A DNA stretch of 23,503 bases from Coprococcus sp. (GTDB lineage: Bacteria; Bacillota; Clostridia; Lachnospirales; Lachnospiraceae): NCBI GenBank assembly GCA_016297325.1, contig JAEDGW010000032.1, positions 1 to 23,503 of the forward strand, given 5' to 3'. This document shows, in pieces, positions 1-7,650 of this stretch (position 1 is its first letter; each line of letters opens with the position of its first letter). The notes under the pieces are model-generated. The model did not search any database. It was not told the origin of the DNA and was given only the letters and a program-made list of their open reading frames with translations. The position numbers and the translations under genes were made by a program.

Positions 1-458
1 TGGTACTTGATGGACCACACAGAAAGGGCGATTTAAGAAGAGCACGTGCTGCTGCTGTTAACATCGTTCCTAACTCAACAGGTGCTGCAAAGGCTATCGG
101 CCTTGTTATCCCAGAGCTCAACGGTAAGCTCATTGGTTCAGCTCAGAGAGTTCCAGTTCCTACAGGATCAACAACAATCCTTACAGCTGTAGTTAAGGGC
201 AAGGATGTTACTAAGGAAGGAATCAACGCTGCAATGAAGGCTGCTGCTTCAGAGTCATATGGCTACAATGAGGAGCAGATCGTTTCATCAGATATCGTTG
301 GAATGAGATTTGGTTCACTCTTCGATGCTACACAGACAATGGTAGCTCCTATCGGTGATGACTTATACGAGGTTCAGGTTGTTTCATGGTATGATAACGA
401 GAACTCATACACAAGCCAGATGGTTAGAACAATCAAGTACTTCGCTGAGTTAGCTTAA
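1..458 (+). CDS. gap: Glyceraldehyde-3-phosphate dehydrogenase, C-terminal part (5' end outside window)
   Basis: Converts glyceraldehyde 3-phosphate, NAD+ and phosphate to 1,3-bisphosphoglycerate in cytoplasmic glycolysis. The reading frame is open from position 3, giving 151 codons before the TAA. Recognisable family motifs are DGPHRKGDLRRARAAA, NIVPNSTGAAKAIG, SAQRVPVPTGS and, near the end, SWYDNENSYTSQMVRT, which belong to the C-terminal catalytic/tetramerisation domain. The catalytic cysteine (SCTTN motif) and its histidine partner lie upstream of the window and cannot be checked. Codon use is strongly biased (GCT, AAG, GAG, ACA), as in pgk and tpiA, which suggests high expression. A strong stem-loop terminator follows the stop, and pgk lies 155 bp downstream, so gap can be expressed alone or with pgk by read-through. 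Confidence 0.97.
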   Translation, partial: VLDGPHRKGDLRRARAAAVNIVPNSTGAAKAIGLVIPELNGKLIGSAQRVPVPTGSTTILTAVVKGKDVTKEGINAAMKAAASESYGYNEEQIVSSDIVGMRFGSLFDATQTMVAPIGDDLYEVQVVSWYDNENSYTSQMVRTIKYFAELA

Positions 459-492
459 TTTGTTTAACTAATAAGTATTTATAAGACCTTAA

Positions 493-530
493 ACGGGGTC
501 CGGTCTTAATGGACCGGGCTCCGTTTTTCT
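493..530 (+). terminator. Intrinsic terminator after gap
   Basis: A 13-bp stem (493-505 pairing with 512-524, two G-U pairs) with a 6-nt loop runs into five T residues (524-528). It sits 35 bp after the gap stop and before the pgk leader. It probably lets gap be made in excess of downstream glycolytic genes, with partial read-through. Confidence 0.85.
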
Positions 531-533
531 GTT

Positions 534-584
534 ATACAGGTTCGCCCCTGTATGGCGGAGTATCAGACCTGGCAGAGTCAGGTC
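534..584 (+). promoter_or_regulatory. Two stem-loops in the pgk leader
   Basis: Two perfect short hairpins follow the gap terminator: ATACAGG/CCTGTAT (534-540 with 547-553) and GACCTG/CAGGTC (566-571 with 579-584), the second with loop GCAGAGT. A T-rich run (590-595) and the pgk Shine-Dalgarno GGAGG (601-605) come just after. They could be processing, stability or attenuation elements. No known riboswitch class was recognised. Confidence 0.45.
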
Positions 585-613
585 GTAGATTTTTTATTCA
601 GGAGGAATTAGAA

Positions 614-1828
614 ATGTCATTAAACAAGAAATCAGTAGATGATATCAATGTTAAGGGCAAGCGCGTGCTTTGCAGATGCGACTTCAATGTACCATTAAAG
701 AACGGAGAGATTACAGACGAGAACAGACTTGTTGCAGCTCTTCCAACAATCAAGAAGCTTATCGCTGACGGTGGAAAGGTTATCCTTTGTTCACACCTTG
801 GAAAGGTTAAGACTGAGGAAGACAAGCAGACTAAGACTCTTGCACCAGTTGCTAAGAGACTTACAGAGCTTCTTGGACAGGAAGTTAAGTTCGTACCAAG
901 CCTTGAGGTTGTTGATGACACAGTTAAGGCTGCAGTTGACGCTATGAAGGACGGAGAGGTTATCCTTCTTGAGAATACTCGTTTCAGAGCTGAGGAGACA
1001 AAGAACGGAGAGGCTTTCTCTAAGGATCTTGCAAGCATCTGTGATGTATTTGTAAATGATGCATTCGGAACAGCTCACAGAGCTCACTGCTCAAACGTTG
1101 GTGTTGCTGGACTTGTTGACACAGCAGTAGTTGGTTACTTAATGCAGAAGGAGATCGACTTCCTTGGCAATGCAGTAGAGAACCCAGTTAGACCATTTGT
1201 AGCTATCCTCGGTGGTGCTAAGGTTGCTGACAAGCTCAATGTTATTTCAAACCTTCTTGAGAAGTGTGATACACTTATCATCGGTGGTGGTATGGCTTAC
1301 ACATTCCTTAAGGCTAAGGGATATGAGATCGGTAAGTCACTTGTAGACGATTCTAAGATCGATTACTGCAAGGAGATGATGGCAAAGGCAGAGAGCCTTG
1401 GCAAGAAGCTTCTTCTTCCAGTTGATACAGTTATGATCGAGGATTTCCCTAACCCTATCGACGATCCAAGCATCAAGACAGAGGTATTTGACGCTGACAA
1501 GATGCCTGCAGACAAGGAAGGCTGCGATATCGGACCTAAGACTATCGAGCTTTACTCAGAGGCAGTTAAGACAGCTAAGACAGTTGTTTGGAATGGACCT
1601 ATGGGTGTATTCGAGAACCCTGTACTTGCAGCTGGTACAAAGGCAGTTGCAGCAGCACTTGCTGATACAGACGCTACAACTATCATCGGTGGTGGAGATT
1701 CAGCAGCAGCTGTAAACCAGCTTGGTTACGGTTCAAAGATGAGCCACATCTCAACAGGTGGTGGAGCTTCACTTGAGTTCCTTGAGGGCAAGGAGCTTCC
1801 AGGCGTAGCAGCAGCTAACGACAAGTAA
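614..1828 (+). CDS. pgk: Phosphoglycerate kinase
   Basis: Transfers phosphate from 1,3-bisphosphoglycerate to ADP to give ATP and 3-phosphoglycerate. The product is 404 aa from ATG 614, close to the usual ~395-415. An in-frame start at 509 would give 439 aa, but it lies inside the gap terminator. ATG 614 has GGAGGA 8 nt upstream and begins with the family-typical MSLNKKSVDD. Visible motifs are RCDFNVPL with the substrate-binding Arg/Asp/Asn, CSHLGK, LLENTRF, FVNDAFGTAHRAH, the hinge region AILGGAKVADKL, WNGPMGVFE and the nucleotide-binding GGGDSAAAV. Both Rossmann-like lobes appear intact. Codon bias matches gap and tpiA. tpiA follows after 103 bp with no poly-T terminator between them, so co-transcription is likely. 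Confidence 0.98.
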   Translation: MSLNKKSVDDINVKGKRVLCRCDFNVPLKNGEITDENRLVAALPTIKKLIADGGKVILCSHLGKVKTEEDKQTKTLAPVAKRLTELLGQEVKFVPSLEVVDDTVKAAVDAMKDGEVILLENTRFRAEETKNGEAFSKDLASICDVFVNDAFGTAHRAHCSNVGVAGLVDTAVVGYLMQKEIDFLGNAVENPVRPFVAILGGAKVADKLNVISNLLEKCDTLIIGGGMAYTFLKAKGYEIGKSLVDDSKIDYCKEMMAKAESLGKKLLLPVDTVMIEDFPNPIDDPSIKTEVFDADKMPADKEGCDIGPKTIELYSEAVKTAKTVVWNGPMGVFENPVLAAGTKAVAAALADTDATTIIGGGDSAAAVNQLGYGSKMSHISTGGGASLEFLEGKELPGVAAANDK

Positions 1829-1865
1829 TTTATATATCGTATAGATATAAAGATTATAACGGTGG

Positions 1866-1896
1866 ATGCCGGCAGAGTCTCTGACATGTCCGGCAT
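1866..1896 (+). promoter_or_regulatory. Stem-loop in the pgk-tpiA spacer
   Basis: ATGCCGG (1866-1872) pairs with CCGGCAT (1890-1896) around a loop that itself contains the small inverted repeat CAGA/TCTG. It is followed by A residues rather than T, so it does not look like a terminator for the + strand. The 9-mer GGCAGAGTC at 1871-1879 is also present in the pgk leader hairpin at 571-579. Possible mRNA processing or stability element between two glycolytic cistrons. Confidence 0.4.
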
Positions 1897-1931
1897 TCAT
1901 CAAAAAAATACAATATAAGAGGTAGATTGCA

Positions 1932-2684
1932 ATGGCAAGAAAGAAGATTATTGCAGGTAACTGGAAGATGAACAAGACTCCTAGCGAGGCTGTTGAACTT
2001 GTAAACCTGTTAAAGGACTTAGTAAAGAATGATGACGTAGATGTAGTATACTGTGTACCAGCTATCGATATCGTACCTGTTGTTGAGGCAACAAAGGGAA
2101 CAAACGTAGCTGTAGGTGCAGAGAATATGTACTTCGAGGAGAGCGGAGCTTACACAGGTGAGATCTCAGCAGCAATGCTTGTAGATGCTGGTGTTAAGTA
2201 TGTTATCATCGGACATTCAGAGCGTCGTGATTACTTCAAGGAGGATGATGTTCTTCTCAACAAGAAGGTTAAGAAGGCATTTGAGGCTGGTATCACACCT
2301 ATTCTTTGCTGTGGTGAGTCACTTGAGCAGAGAGAGCTCGGTGTTACTATGGACTGGATCCGTCTCCAGATCAAGTCAGACCTCGCTGGCGTAACAGCAG
2401 ATCAGGTTAAGTCAATGGTTATCGCTTACGAGCCAATATGGGCTATCGGAACAGGTAAGACAGCTACATCAGATCAGGCACAGGAAGTATGTAAGGGAAT
2501 CCGTGATCTCATCGCTGAGATCTACGATACAGATACAGCTGAGGCAGTAAGAATTCAGTACGGCGGTTCTATGAACGCTGGCAACGCTGCTGAGCTCCTT
2601 GCAAAGCCAGACATCGACGGTGGACTTATCGGCGGTGCTTCACTCAAGGCTGACTTCGGTCAGGTTGTAAATGCTGGAAAGTAA
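1932..2684 (+). CDS. tpiA: Triosephosphate isomerase
   Basis: Interconverts dihydroxyacetone phosphate and glyceraldehyde 3-phosphate. The product is 250 aa, the normal bacterial length, starting at ATG 1932 with a weak AGAGGTAG Shine-Dalgarno. Catalytic residues are in place: Asn10 and Lys12 in GNWKMN, His95 in GHSERR, and Glu167 in AYEPIWAIGTGKTA (phosphate-gripper loop 6). The phosphate-binding segments YGGSMN and GGLIGGASL are near the C-terminus. It is third in the gap-pgk-tpiA run, 103 bp after pgk, with the same high-expression codon bias. A terminator follows, so this glycolytic block ends here. The next glycolytic gene, gpmI, is about 6 kb away with its own promoter. Confidence 0.98.
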   Translation: MARKKIIAGNWKMNKTPSEAVELVNLLKDLVKNDDVDVVYCVPAIDIVPVVEATKGTNVAVGAENMYFEESGAYTGEISAAMLVDAGVKYVIIGHSERRDYFKEDDVLLNKKVKKAFEAGITPILCCGESLEQRELGVTMDWIRLQIKSDLAGVTADQVKSMVIAYEPIWAIGTGKTATSDQAQEVCKGIRDLIAEIYDTDTAEAVRIQYGGSMNAGNAAELLAKPDIDGGLIGGASLKADFGQVVNAGK

Positions 2685-2739
2685 TTTTAAACAGGCTAAA
2701 ATTATATTAGTTTTAGAATAAATCTGATATAGAATATTG

Positions 2740-2781
2740 AAAGGGATTATCAAGTGCTTTATCACAAGGTAATCCCTTTTG
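2740..2781 (+). terminator. Intrinsic terminator after tpiA
   Basis: AAAGGGATTA (2740-2749) pairs with TAATCCCTTT (2770-2779), with a 20-nt loop that can fold a little further and T residues after the stem. It ends the gap-pgk-tpiA transcription unit before the oppositely oriented AraC gene. The A run on the 5' side may let it also act on the minus strand. Confidence 0.75.
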
Positions 2782-2818
2782 TTTATGCTTAGAGAAACAA
2801 GGTGGTATATTTCAGGAA

Positions 2819-3577
2819 CTAAGTATTGTTTTTATGAAATGGGGTTTGCCTGAAATTTATATTCCTATAGTTCGCAGGTGTTAGACCAGTATGTAATTTG
2901 AATTGTTCGGTAAAATAACTCTGACTTGGAAATGCGAGAGTCTGTGCTATCTGGGCAGGGCTATAATCAGAGTACATGAGCATGTTCCTTGCAGTATCAA
3001 GTTTTAGCATTTTTATATAATGTCCGATATTATCTCCGGTCTCTTTTTTGAACAGCCTTGACAGGTATGACGGGGTGAGATTGACACGTTTTGCCAGAAT
3101 CTCAACAGTGATCCTGGTATGCAGATGATCGTATATGTAGTCTATGCATTCTGCGACCGGTTTGGAGCATATGAAATTTTTCTTAAGGTTTCGCATCTTT
3201 TTTGCATAGTCTATGCACATGAACGCATGTAATTCAGATATATCCTCCACAGACTTCATTGTATCTGACTTTTTTATATAAAAATCACTGAGATTGTAAG
3301 CTGTTGCCACATCAAGACCACCTTCAATACAGTATCTTGCAACAAGGGCTGTTGTGATGACGAAGTGATATCTTATGTTGTTGACCGGGTTTTCAGATAG
3401 TAAACCGAGTCCTTTTTTATCCTTAAGTGGTGAGGCTTTACACAATTCTTTAACCTGTTCTGTATCTCCATTTTGTATTATTGAGTAAAATTCAAGCTCC
3501 GGGTTGTAAGGTGCTCTATTGGTTGAATCTTCACGTCTAATAAATTCTTGATAGAATATTTCCTTTGTATATTTCAT
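2819..3577 (-). CDS. AraC-family transcriptional regulator
   Basis: Probable DNA-binding regulator of 252 aa. The C-terminal ~100 residues form a typical AraC/XylS double helix-turn-helix: a first HTH around ITVEILAKRVNLTPSYLSRLFKKETG, then SPAQIAQTLAFPSQSYFTEQFKLHTGLTPANYR, the family signature. The N-terminal ~140 residues (YSIIQNGDTEQV, GLLSENPVNNIRYHFV, ARYCIEGGLDVATAYNLSD) match the all-helical N-terminal domain that I recall in many Lachnospiraceae AraC proteins. It is not a cupin sugar-binding arm, so the inducer is unknown. The start ATG has an AAAGGGG-type Shine-Dalgarno ~12 nt upstream. It is divergent from the GH16 beta-glucanase gene with a 244-bp shared upstream region, so control of that gene is the natural hypothesis. 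Confidence 0.9.
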   Translation of the reverse strand: MKYTKEIFYQEFIRREDSTNRAPYNPELEFYSIIQNGDTEQVKELCKASPLKDKKGLGLLSENPVNNIRYHFVITTALVARYCIEGGLDVATAYNLSDFYIKKSDTMKSVEDISELHAFMCIDYAKKMRNLKKNFICSKPVAECIDYIYDHLHTRITVEILAKRVNLTPSYLSRLFKKETGDNIGHYIKMLKLDTARNMLMYSDYSPAQIAQTLAFPSQSYFTEQFKLHTGLTPANYRNINFRQTPFHKNNT

Positions 3578-3709
3578 CGATGTATAACCCCTTTCCGATA
3601 AATTTTATCAGGTCTGAATTATCAATTTGATATTCTTTGTGCATGTTATACGTTATCAAAAGTTTATAAAGAGATTTACTTTGCAATTTTACTATAATAT
3701 ATCATGTAC

Positions 3710-3738
3710 ACGATATAAAAAGCAATAAAACGATATAA
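3710..3738. promoter_or_regulatory. Direct repeat in the araC-GH16 divergent region (possible AraC operator)
   Basis: ACGATATAA occurs at 3710-3718 and again at 3730-3738, a 20-bp period or about two helical turns. Paired direct half-sites at this spacing are characteristic of AraC-family binding sites. It lies ~85-110 bp upstream of the GH16 start. Assignment as an operator is inference from position and geometry. Confidence 0.35.
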
Positions 3739-3780
3739 GTCAAATAGATAAGATGCTATCATCAAGGTACTTTATAAAGA

Positions 3781-3792
3781 TACGACGTCGTA
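3781..3792. promoter_or_regulatory. Perfect 12-bp palindrome upstream of the GH16 gene
   Basis: TACGACGTCGTA is its own reverse complement and starts 41 bp before the GH16 ATG, just after a possible -10 element TATAAA (3773-3778). It would overlap the transcription start and could be an operator for a symmetric dimeric regulator. AraC proteins usually prefer direct repeats, so another factor may bind here. Confidence 0.35.
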
Positions 3793-3821
3793 AACATTAA
3801 TTTTTTTGAGAGGAGTATTTT

Positions 3822-6800
3822 ATGAGAAGGTTAAAACAGCTTGTGGCTATGATGCTTGTCGTTTGCATGTTGATCACTCTGTGTCCATCAGATGTTAGCG
3901 CTGCAACATCAAAAGCTGCGGTAAAGTCTGTAACCGTGACAAATCTTGTCACAAATAAACTTGTACTAAAAAAGGGTACAAAGTTTCAGGTGAAACCTAG
4001 AGTTGTAGTTACAGGCAAGATCAGTAAAAAAGTAACATATGTATCATCAAATAAGAAGATAGTTACAGTTGACAACAAGGGTGTTGTCAAAGCGGTAAAA
4101 TCAGGAAAAGCGGTTGTAGCAGTAAAGAGTGCTGCAAACCCAAGGGTAATGTACAAATTTATTGTTTATGTTGGGGTTCCTACGAAGACTGTTACATTGT
4201 CTGCAAAGGCTGTGAATATGTTTAAAGGAACCAGCAGGACGTTAAAAGCTTCAATTGCTCCAAAGAATGCCACATATAAGGGAATTCTGTGGTCATCATC
4301 AAATAAAAGAATAGCAACAGTTTCCTCGAAAGGTGTTGTAAAAGCAGTTAGGGTTGGAACAGTATATATAACTGCGAAGGCTAAGGATGGAAGTGGTAAA
4401 TATGCAAGATGTAAGATTACAGTAAAACAGCCAGTTACTTCTATCAAGCTTTCAGCGGCAACACTCACTATCACAGAGGGAAGCAGTAAAACTCTTACAG
4501 CTACTGTCGCTCCGGCATCAGCAACCAATAAAACAATAAGCTGGACATCGAGCAATACAAAGATTGCAACGGTTTCGGCAAAGGGCGTTGTGAAGGCCGT
4601 AGCACCAGGCGCAGCGACAATCACAGCGAAAGCTGCTGACGGTTCAGGAAAGAAAGCAACATGCAAAGTGACTGTAAAGAAGAAAGTGACAGTTGAAAAT
4701 AAATACGAGTCGCAGGGATATAAACTCTTATGGCATGATGAGTTTGACGGAACAGAGCTCAACCGTGATATTTGGAATGTTGAACTCCATGAGCCTGGCT
4801 GGGTAAATAATGAGCTTCAGTCATATGTTGATTCTGAAGATAATATAAAGGTTAAGGACGGCACCCTTATCATAAGCTCAAAGAAAATTGTAAACGAGGA
4901 TGGTTCCGTATCATATACATCGGGAAGAGTAAATACACAGAATAAGCAGGATTTCAAGTATGGCAGAGTACAGTTCAGAGCAAAGGTTCCTACAGGTAAA
5001 GGATATCTTCCTGCTGCATGGATGATGCCTACAAACGAGAGCCTGTATGGACAGTGGCCTAGATGTGGTGAGATTGATGTGATGGAGGTCCTTGGAGACA
5101 ACACATATACAACCTATGGAACGATTCACTATGGCAATCCTCATTCAGAGTCGCAGGGAACATATACACTTTTAAATGGAAAATCATTTGCAGACAGCTA
5201 TCATGTATTTACATGTGACTGGGAACCAGGCAAGATCACATGGTATGTAGATGGAGTTAAGATGCATGAGGAAAGTGACTGGTATTCAACAACAGCGGGA
5301 AAGGGAACTGTTACATATCCTGCACCATTTGACCAGCCATTCTATGTGATACTTAATCTTGCAGTTGGTGGTAACTGGCCTGGAAATCCTGACGCAGACG
5401 CAGATTATATCAACAGTGAGAGTCTGTATGTTGATTATGTAAGAGTATACCAGAAGGATTCTTATGATGAAAATGTGACAAAGCCAGAGCATGAAGTTAT
5501 AATTCGTGATCCTGATGAAAATGGAAACTATGTAATAAATGGTGATTTTAGCGAGGTCGAGGATCTGGGAGATGCTGAAAACTGGATTTTTATGGCACAG
5601 AATGGTGGCGAAGGAACAGCGGTCATAGAGAACAATGCAATCAATATAAATACAACTGATGCAGGTACAGTTGATTACAGTATTCAGCTTGTACAGCCTG
5701 ATATACCAGTTGAAAAAGGTGCCACATACAAGCTTTCATTTGATGCGTGGGCAGATGAGGCAAGAACAGGTATAGTTGACGTCTCAGCACCTACCAGATC
5801 ATGGGGAAGATATCTCAAGGACACTAAGTTTGAGATGACAACAGAGAAGCAGACATATGAGTATGAGTATACTATGACTGATTCATCTGATGACAAGGGA
5901 AGAATAGAATTCAACCTCGGAAACCAGGGAAGCACTGCTGGCGTACATATTACAAATGTAAAGCTAATAAAGACCAATCAGACAGAGATAGTTGATAAGA
6001 AGACGATCCTTGCTGATGGAAACCTTGTTTACAATGGAGAATTTCAGGAGGGAACAGGTAGACTGGGGTATTGGACAGTGAGCAACACCTGCGGTGCTGA
6101 GTATAAGGTGACAGGCCTTTCTGACGGAAGAAGATTCTCATATAAGTCATTGGATGAGAGTGTAGATGGCAGCTTCGTATTATCACAGGATGAACTTGCG
6201 TATGCACCGAATACAAAGTATGTACTTAAATTTGATGCTGAAACTGCATCAGAGGGAAAGAATATTATTATCACTACAGGAGATTCAAAGTTTGATGTGA
6301 CTCTTGAGAAAGGACTTAAGAGTTATGTCTATAAGTTTGAGACCGGAGAAGAAGTGACTGACAGTTCAATCAGCATTGATTTTGGTAACAGCGGAGAAGT
6401 TCTGTTAGACAATGTGAAGATCATGCAGGATTCGCTTCTTCTAAACGGAGATTTTTCAGCAGATTTTGCCGGATATGATGTGTATGTAGACAGCAGCGCG
6501 GATGCAGAGGCTGTTGTGGACAGCCAGAAGGAGGATAATGCTGCTGACTTTACTATAAAGAATTCCGGGGATCAGAACTGGAAGATACAGCTCAAGCAGA
6601 ATAATATAAAACTTGAAAAAGGACAGTGGTACAAGCTTTCATTTGATATAAAGAGCTCTGTGTCAAGAACTGTTCAGTATGCAATACAGAGAGATGGAAG
6701 CACACATAAGGATAGTACAGGTGCAGAGGACTGGACTCCATATGTTCAGGAGACAGTTAAGCTTGATGCATATGATCAGGCTGATCAGAAGTACGTGACA

Positions 6801-7457
6801 GTTTCAAATACATTCCAGATGGCCTGTGACACAGATGATGAGAGTATTTTCAATATCGCTCTTGGTGCAGGCGGAGAAAATGGTGCGGCAATTACTGATC
6901 AGCATAGAATCTGTATTGACAACATTGTGCTTGAAAAGACTTCAGCTCCGGAGATAGATGTTCCTGTAGGCAAGAATCTTCTCACAAATCCAGAGTTTGA
7001 AATGGGTGAGGATGGAAGCCTTGCAGCTTGGGAAAATGCAGTAACTGCACCTGGAGATGCCACATTTGAGACTGGGGATGGAAAGATTACATACAATGTT
7101 GCAAACGTGGGCGAGGCAGACTGGAATATCCAGCTTAAGCAGATGGGATTGTCTCTTGAGCAGGGCGAGTCATATACACTTAAATGTACATTGATTTCTG
7201 ATGTTGACCGAGTTGTGAAGGTTGCTGTTATGACTCCTTCGGCGGGATATGCATGGCATGGCGGTGAAGATGTAGTTCTTACAGCAGGTGAGGCTAAAGA
7301 TATAACACTCACGATCACTCCTAAGGAAGATGTATTTACGGATGGTATCACTGTTGATACAGGTGCTGGATTATTCTTCTCAATGGGATATGTTGATGGA
7401 TACACACTTGGAGCACATACAGTTTCTATATCAAATGTATCATTTGTAAAAAATTAA
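3822..7457 (+). CDS. Secreted multimodular GH16 beta-glucanase (Big_2 x3 - GH16 - CBM4/9-like x4)
   Basis: Predicted extracellular endo-beta-1,3(-1,4)-glucanase of 1211 aa. Residues 1-28 are a signal peptide: basic MRRLK, hydrophobic core, predicted cleavage after VSA. Three Big_2 Ig-like domains follow (about 33-115, 120-202, 203-285), each with an S-x-GVVKAV repeat. The catalytic domain spans about 296-547 and holds the active-site signature GEIDVMEVLG: Glu417 nucleophile, Asp419, Glu422 acid/base. This spacing with an extra residue is that of laminarinase/lichenase-type GH16 enzymes. Four NGDF/NPEF-type beta-sandwich modules resembling CBM4/9 follow (about 569-722, 734-868, 873-1040, 1052-1211). 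No LPXTG, SLH or dockerin was seen, so attachment, if any, would be through the Big_2 or CBM modules. ATG 3822 has GAGAGGAG 5 nt upstream. Divergent from the AraC gene and followed by a terminator. Confidence 0.93.
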   Translation: MRRLKQLVAMMLVVCMLITLCPSDVSAATSKAAVKSVTVTNLVTNKLVLKKGTKFQVKPRVVVTGKISKKVTYVSSNKKIVTVDNKGVVKAVKSGKAVVAVKSAANPRVMYKFIVYVGVPTKTVTLSAKAVNMFKGTSRTLKASIAPKNATYKGILWSSSNKRIATVSSKGVVKAVRVGTVYITAKAKDGSGKYARCKITVKQPVTSIKLSAATLTITEGSSKTLTATVAPASATNKTISWTSSNTKIATVSAKGVVKAVAPGAATITAKAADGSGKKATCKVTVKKKVTVENKYESQGYKLLWHDEFDGTELNRDIWNVELHEPGWVNNELQSYVDSEDNIKVKDGTLIISSKKIVNEDGSVSYTSGRVNTQNKQDFKYGRVQFRAKVPTGKGYLPAAWMMPTNESLYGQWPRCGEIDVMEVLGDNTYTTYGTIHYGNPHSESQGTYTLLNGKSFADSYHVFTCDWEPGKITWYVDGVKMHEESDWYSTTAGKGTVTYPAPFDQPFYVILNLAVGGNWPGNPDADADYINSESLYVDYVRVYQKDSYDENVTKPEHEVIIRDPDENGNYVINGDFSEVEDLGDAENWIFMAQNGGEGTAVIENNAININTTDAGTVDYSIQLVQPDIPVEKGATYKLSFDAWADEARTGIVDVSAPTRSWGRYLKDTKFEMTTEKQTYEYEYTMTDSSDDKGRIEFNLGNQGSTAGVHITNVKLIKTNQTEIVDKKTILADGNLVYNGEFQEGTGRLGYWTVSNTCGAEYKVTGLSDGRRFSYKSLDESVDGSFVLSQDELAYAPNTKYVLKFDAETASEGKNIIITTGDSKFDVTLEKGLKSYVYKFETGEEVTDSSISIDFGNSGEVLLDNVKIMQDSLLLNGDFSADFAGYDVYVDSSADAEAVVDSQKEDNAADFTIKNSGDQNWKIQLKQNNIKLEKGQWYKLSFDIKSSVSRTVQYAIQRDGSTHKDSTGAEDWTPYVQETVKLDAYDQADQKYVTVSNTFQMACDTDDESIFNIALGAGGENGAAITDQHRICIDNIVLEKTSAPEIDVPVGKNLLTNPEFEMGEDGSLAAWENAVTAPGDATFETGDGKITYNVANVGEADWNIQLKQMGLSLEQGESYTLKCTLISDVDRVVKVAVMTPSAGYAWHGGEDVVLTAGEAKDITLTITPKEDVFTDGITVDTGAGLFFSMGYVDGYTLGAHTVSISNVSFVKN

Positions 7458-7492
7458 AACTGACCCCTAAAAACAAATAATATATACCCTTT

Positions 7493-7525
7493 GGCAGCGG
7501 CGGATCGTCGCTGCCTTTTCTCTTT
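7493..7525 (+). terminator. Intrinsic terminator after the GH16 gene
   Basis: GGCAGCGGCG (7493-7502) pairs with CGTCGCTGCC (7506-7515) around a GAT loop (one G-U pair), followed by TTTTCTCTTTT. The GH16 gene is thus a single-gene unit, separate from the exonuclease gene. Confidence 0.85.
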
Positions 7526-7650
7526 TGCGGTCATAGCAGGAGCTTAGTGAATTTTTAAATGATCTGGCAGTCAGGACGGGTGTTTGTATGAGGAAATAAA
7601 ATGTGTTAAAATAAAACATGATTTTCCCAGAATAATAATGAAAGGATAAA

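Noticed and set aside
509..613. N-terminal extension of Pgk by 35 residues from an upstream ATG
   Set aside because: The extension is encoded by the terminator and leader hairpins and has no Shine-Dalgarno; ATG 614 is canonical.
598..1087. Long minus-strand frames opposite pgk
   Set aside because: Shadows of the strong codon bias in pgk; products have no recognisable domain and no start signals.
3690..3700. TATAAT at 3693-3698 as the GH16 promoter -10
   Set aside because: No acceptable -35 at 16-18 bp, and it lies upstream of the direct repeats, which would place operators inside the transcript; left unassigned.
4166..4762. 198-codon open frame on the minus strand opposite the Big_2 region of the GH16 gene
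   Set aside because: It is antisense to a clearly coding, repetitive region; the long frame follows from the biased codons of the Big_2 repeats, and no domain or ribosome site is seen.
6899..7405. 168-codon minus-strand frame opposite the last CBM-like module
   Set aside because: Antisense to an evident coding domain, no Shine-Dalgarno and no family resemblance.
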